From JACCVL01 sp963695375 (lineage in GTDB: Bacteria > Actinomycetota > Actinomycetes > Propionibacteriales > Nocardioidaceae): 64,000 bases of DNA. The translations under genes were made by a program, and so were the position numbers. This document shows positions 63,428 through 64,000 of the stretch, in pieces; position 1 is the first letter of the stretch, and the number at the start of each line of letters is the position of its first letter. The DNA lies in contig OY968767.1 of assembly GCA_963695375.1 (NCBI GenBank), positions 2,170,001 through 2,234,000 on the forward strand, given 5' to 3'. Under the pieces are notes generated by a model. That model saw nothing but the letters and a program-made list of their open reading frames with translations. It made no database searches and was not told where the DNA came from.

Positions 63428-64000
63428 TCAGGCGCGGACCGATTCCAGCCACCGCTCGGTCAGCTCGTACGCCCGGCTGCGGACCGGCTCGGCGGACAGG
63501 AACACGTCGTGCAGGGCGTCGTCGACGCGGGCGATCGTGACGTGCGGCCCGAGCCGGTGTGACCAGCGCGCGATCTGCTCCACGTCGAGCACGATGTCGG
63601 CGGTCGTCACGTCTTCGGTCCACACCGTGGTGAACGCGGTCCGCCGCGAGGACAGCACCAGCACCGGCGCCCCGGGGTCGATGCCGCGGTGCAGCCTGCG
63701 GTGCGCGCGCCGGATCGCCCGCAGCCAGCCGGCCCGCACCGGGAAGCTCTCCAGCGGCTTCCAGGACAGGTCGAACTCCCACTCCCCGCGGTGGTCGACG
63801 TGCAGGCTCTCGGCGTAGACGCCGGCCACGGTCCGGGGCAGCACCTGGTACGGACGGCGGGCGCCGACCTGGTCGATCGCCTGGGTCCCGACGGTCCGGA
63901 TGAACGCCGACCCCTGCAGGTCCAGCCACGGGCTGTTCAGCACCAGCGCGGTCGGCCCGGGCAGCCCGGCGGCGCGGCGGGCGTCGGCCCACAGCGGCGT
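63428..64000 (-). CDS. Alpha/beta hydrolase (partial, start beyond window)
   Basis: The frame is open to the right edge of the window, so the N-terminal part, including the nucleophile elbow, is outside. The visible 190 residues include ALVLNSPWLDLQG and FDLSWKPLESFPVRAGWLRAIRRAHRRLHRG. A strand and loop with a probable catalytic acid (VLSSRRT, then TTADIVLDVEQ) follow, and the probable catalytic histidine is in RVDDALHDVFLS. This resembles serine-aminopeptidase/lysophospholipase-type hydrolases. The substrate is unknown. It is convergent with the GNAT gene. Confidence 0.8.
   Translation of the reverse strand, partial: TPLWADARRAAGLPGPTALVLNSPWLDLQGSAFIRTVGTQAIDQVGARRPYQVLPRTVAGVYAESLHVDHRGEWEFDLSWKPLESFPVRAGWLRAIRRAHRRLHRGIDPGAPVLVLSSRRTAFTTVWTEDVTTADIVLDVEQIARWSHRLGPHVTIARVDDALHDVFLSAEPVRSRAYELTERWLESVRA

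Overview
The window is chromosomal DNA from a very GC-rich actinobacterium (Actinomycetota). Evidence is the strong G/C bias at third codon positions, many GTG starts, ATGA/GTGA stop-start overlaps, and marker genes such as whiA, rbpA, opcA, acVLRF1 and dodecin. Gene order broadly follows the Mycobacterium tuberculosis stretch from uvrC (Rv1420) through gap-pgk-tpi, opcA-zwf-tal-tkt, ctaB, the suf operon and fabG-inhA to the NfeD/SPFH pair (Rv1487-1488). This is therefore mostly conserved core chromosome. Cyanophycin genes and the overall style suggest a soil actinomycete, perhaps Geodermatophilales or Frankiales, but the genus cannot be fixed from sequence alone. I see no tRNA, rRNA, CRISPR array, insertion sequence or prophage, and no gene-free stretch longer than 300 bases.

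Layout. 1-3.7 kb: 3' part of uvrA and two Tat-exported Rieske proteins. 3.8-8.7 kb: uvrC-rapZ-yvcK-whiA. 8.7-12.4 kb: gap-pgk-tpiA-secG and rbpA. 12.4-20.8 kb, minus strand: tkt-tal-pgi-zwf-opcA-pgl, a complete glucose-6-phosphate/pentose-phosphate operon. 20.9-24.4 kb: heme O and heme A synthases (ctaB, ctaA) and a two-gene ABC exporter. 24.5-31.1 kb: the autoregulated iron-sulfur assembly operon sufR-B-D-ferredoxin-C-S-U-T, with a SufR-type operator over the first start codon. 31.1-39.5 kb: acVLRF1 ribosome-rescue hydrolase, an ABC-F protein, a crotonase, an ABC exporter, an atypical SDR, a secreted sulfatase and a sirtuin.

39.5-46.2 kb is an amine-catabolic locus of ethanolamine-type permease, FadR-type regulator, glutamine-synthetase-like gamma-glutamyl ligase, aldehyde dehydrogenase, SDR and gamma-glutamyl hydrolase. 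Two near-identical promoter/operator elements drive its permease and enzyme transcripts. 46-50.6 kb holds SURF1, moaA, two small conserved proteins flanking a 6C-type small RNA, dodecin, and fabG-fabI. 50.6-56.2 kb is a cyanophycin region: cyanophycinase-cphA on the minus strand, and on the plus strand a CphA paralogue that keeps the Mur-ligase half but has lost the ATP-grasp half. 56.2-64 kb holds sixA, serB, a conserved hypothetical, an ABC ATPase, an NfeD/SPFH pair, a TSUP permease, a ybaK-type deacylase, a GNAT acetyltransferase and a truncated alpha/beta hydrolase.

The most unusual items are the following. (1) Three copies of a 21-27 nt repeat upstream of ybaK and three inverted copies downstream, with matching spacing. 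(2) The ATP-grasp-less CphA paralogue beside a full cyanophycin operon. (3) The paired promoter/operator elements of the amine locus. (4) The SufR operator overlapping a leaderless start. (5) A large cohort of leaderless genes with a TAnnnT-like box 6-7 nt before the start codon.
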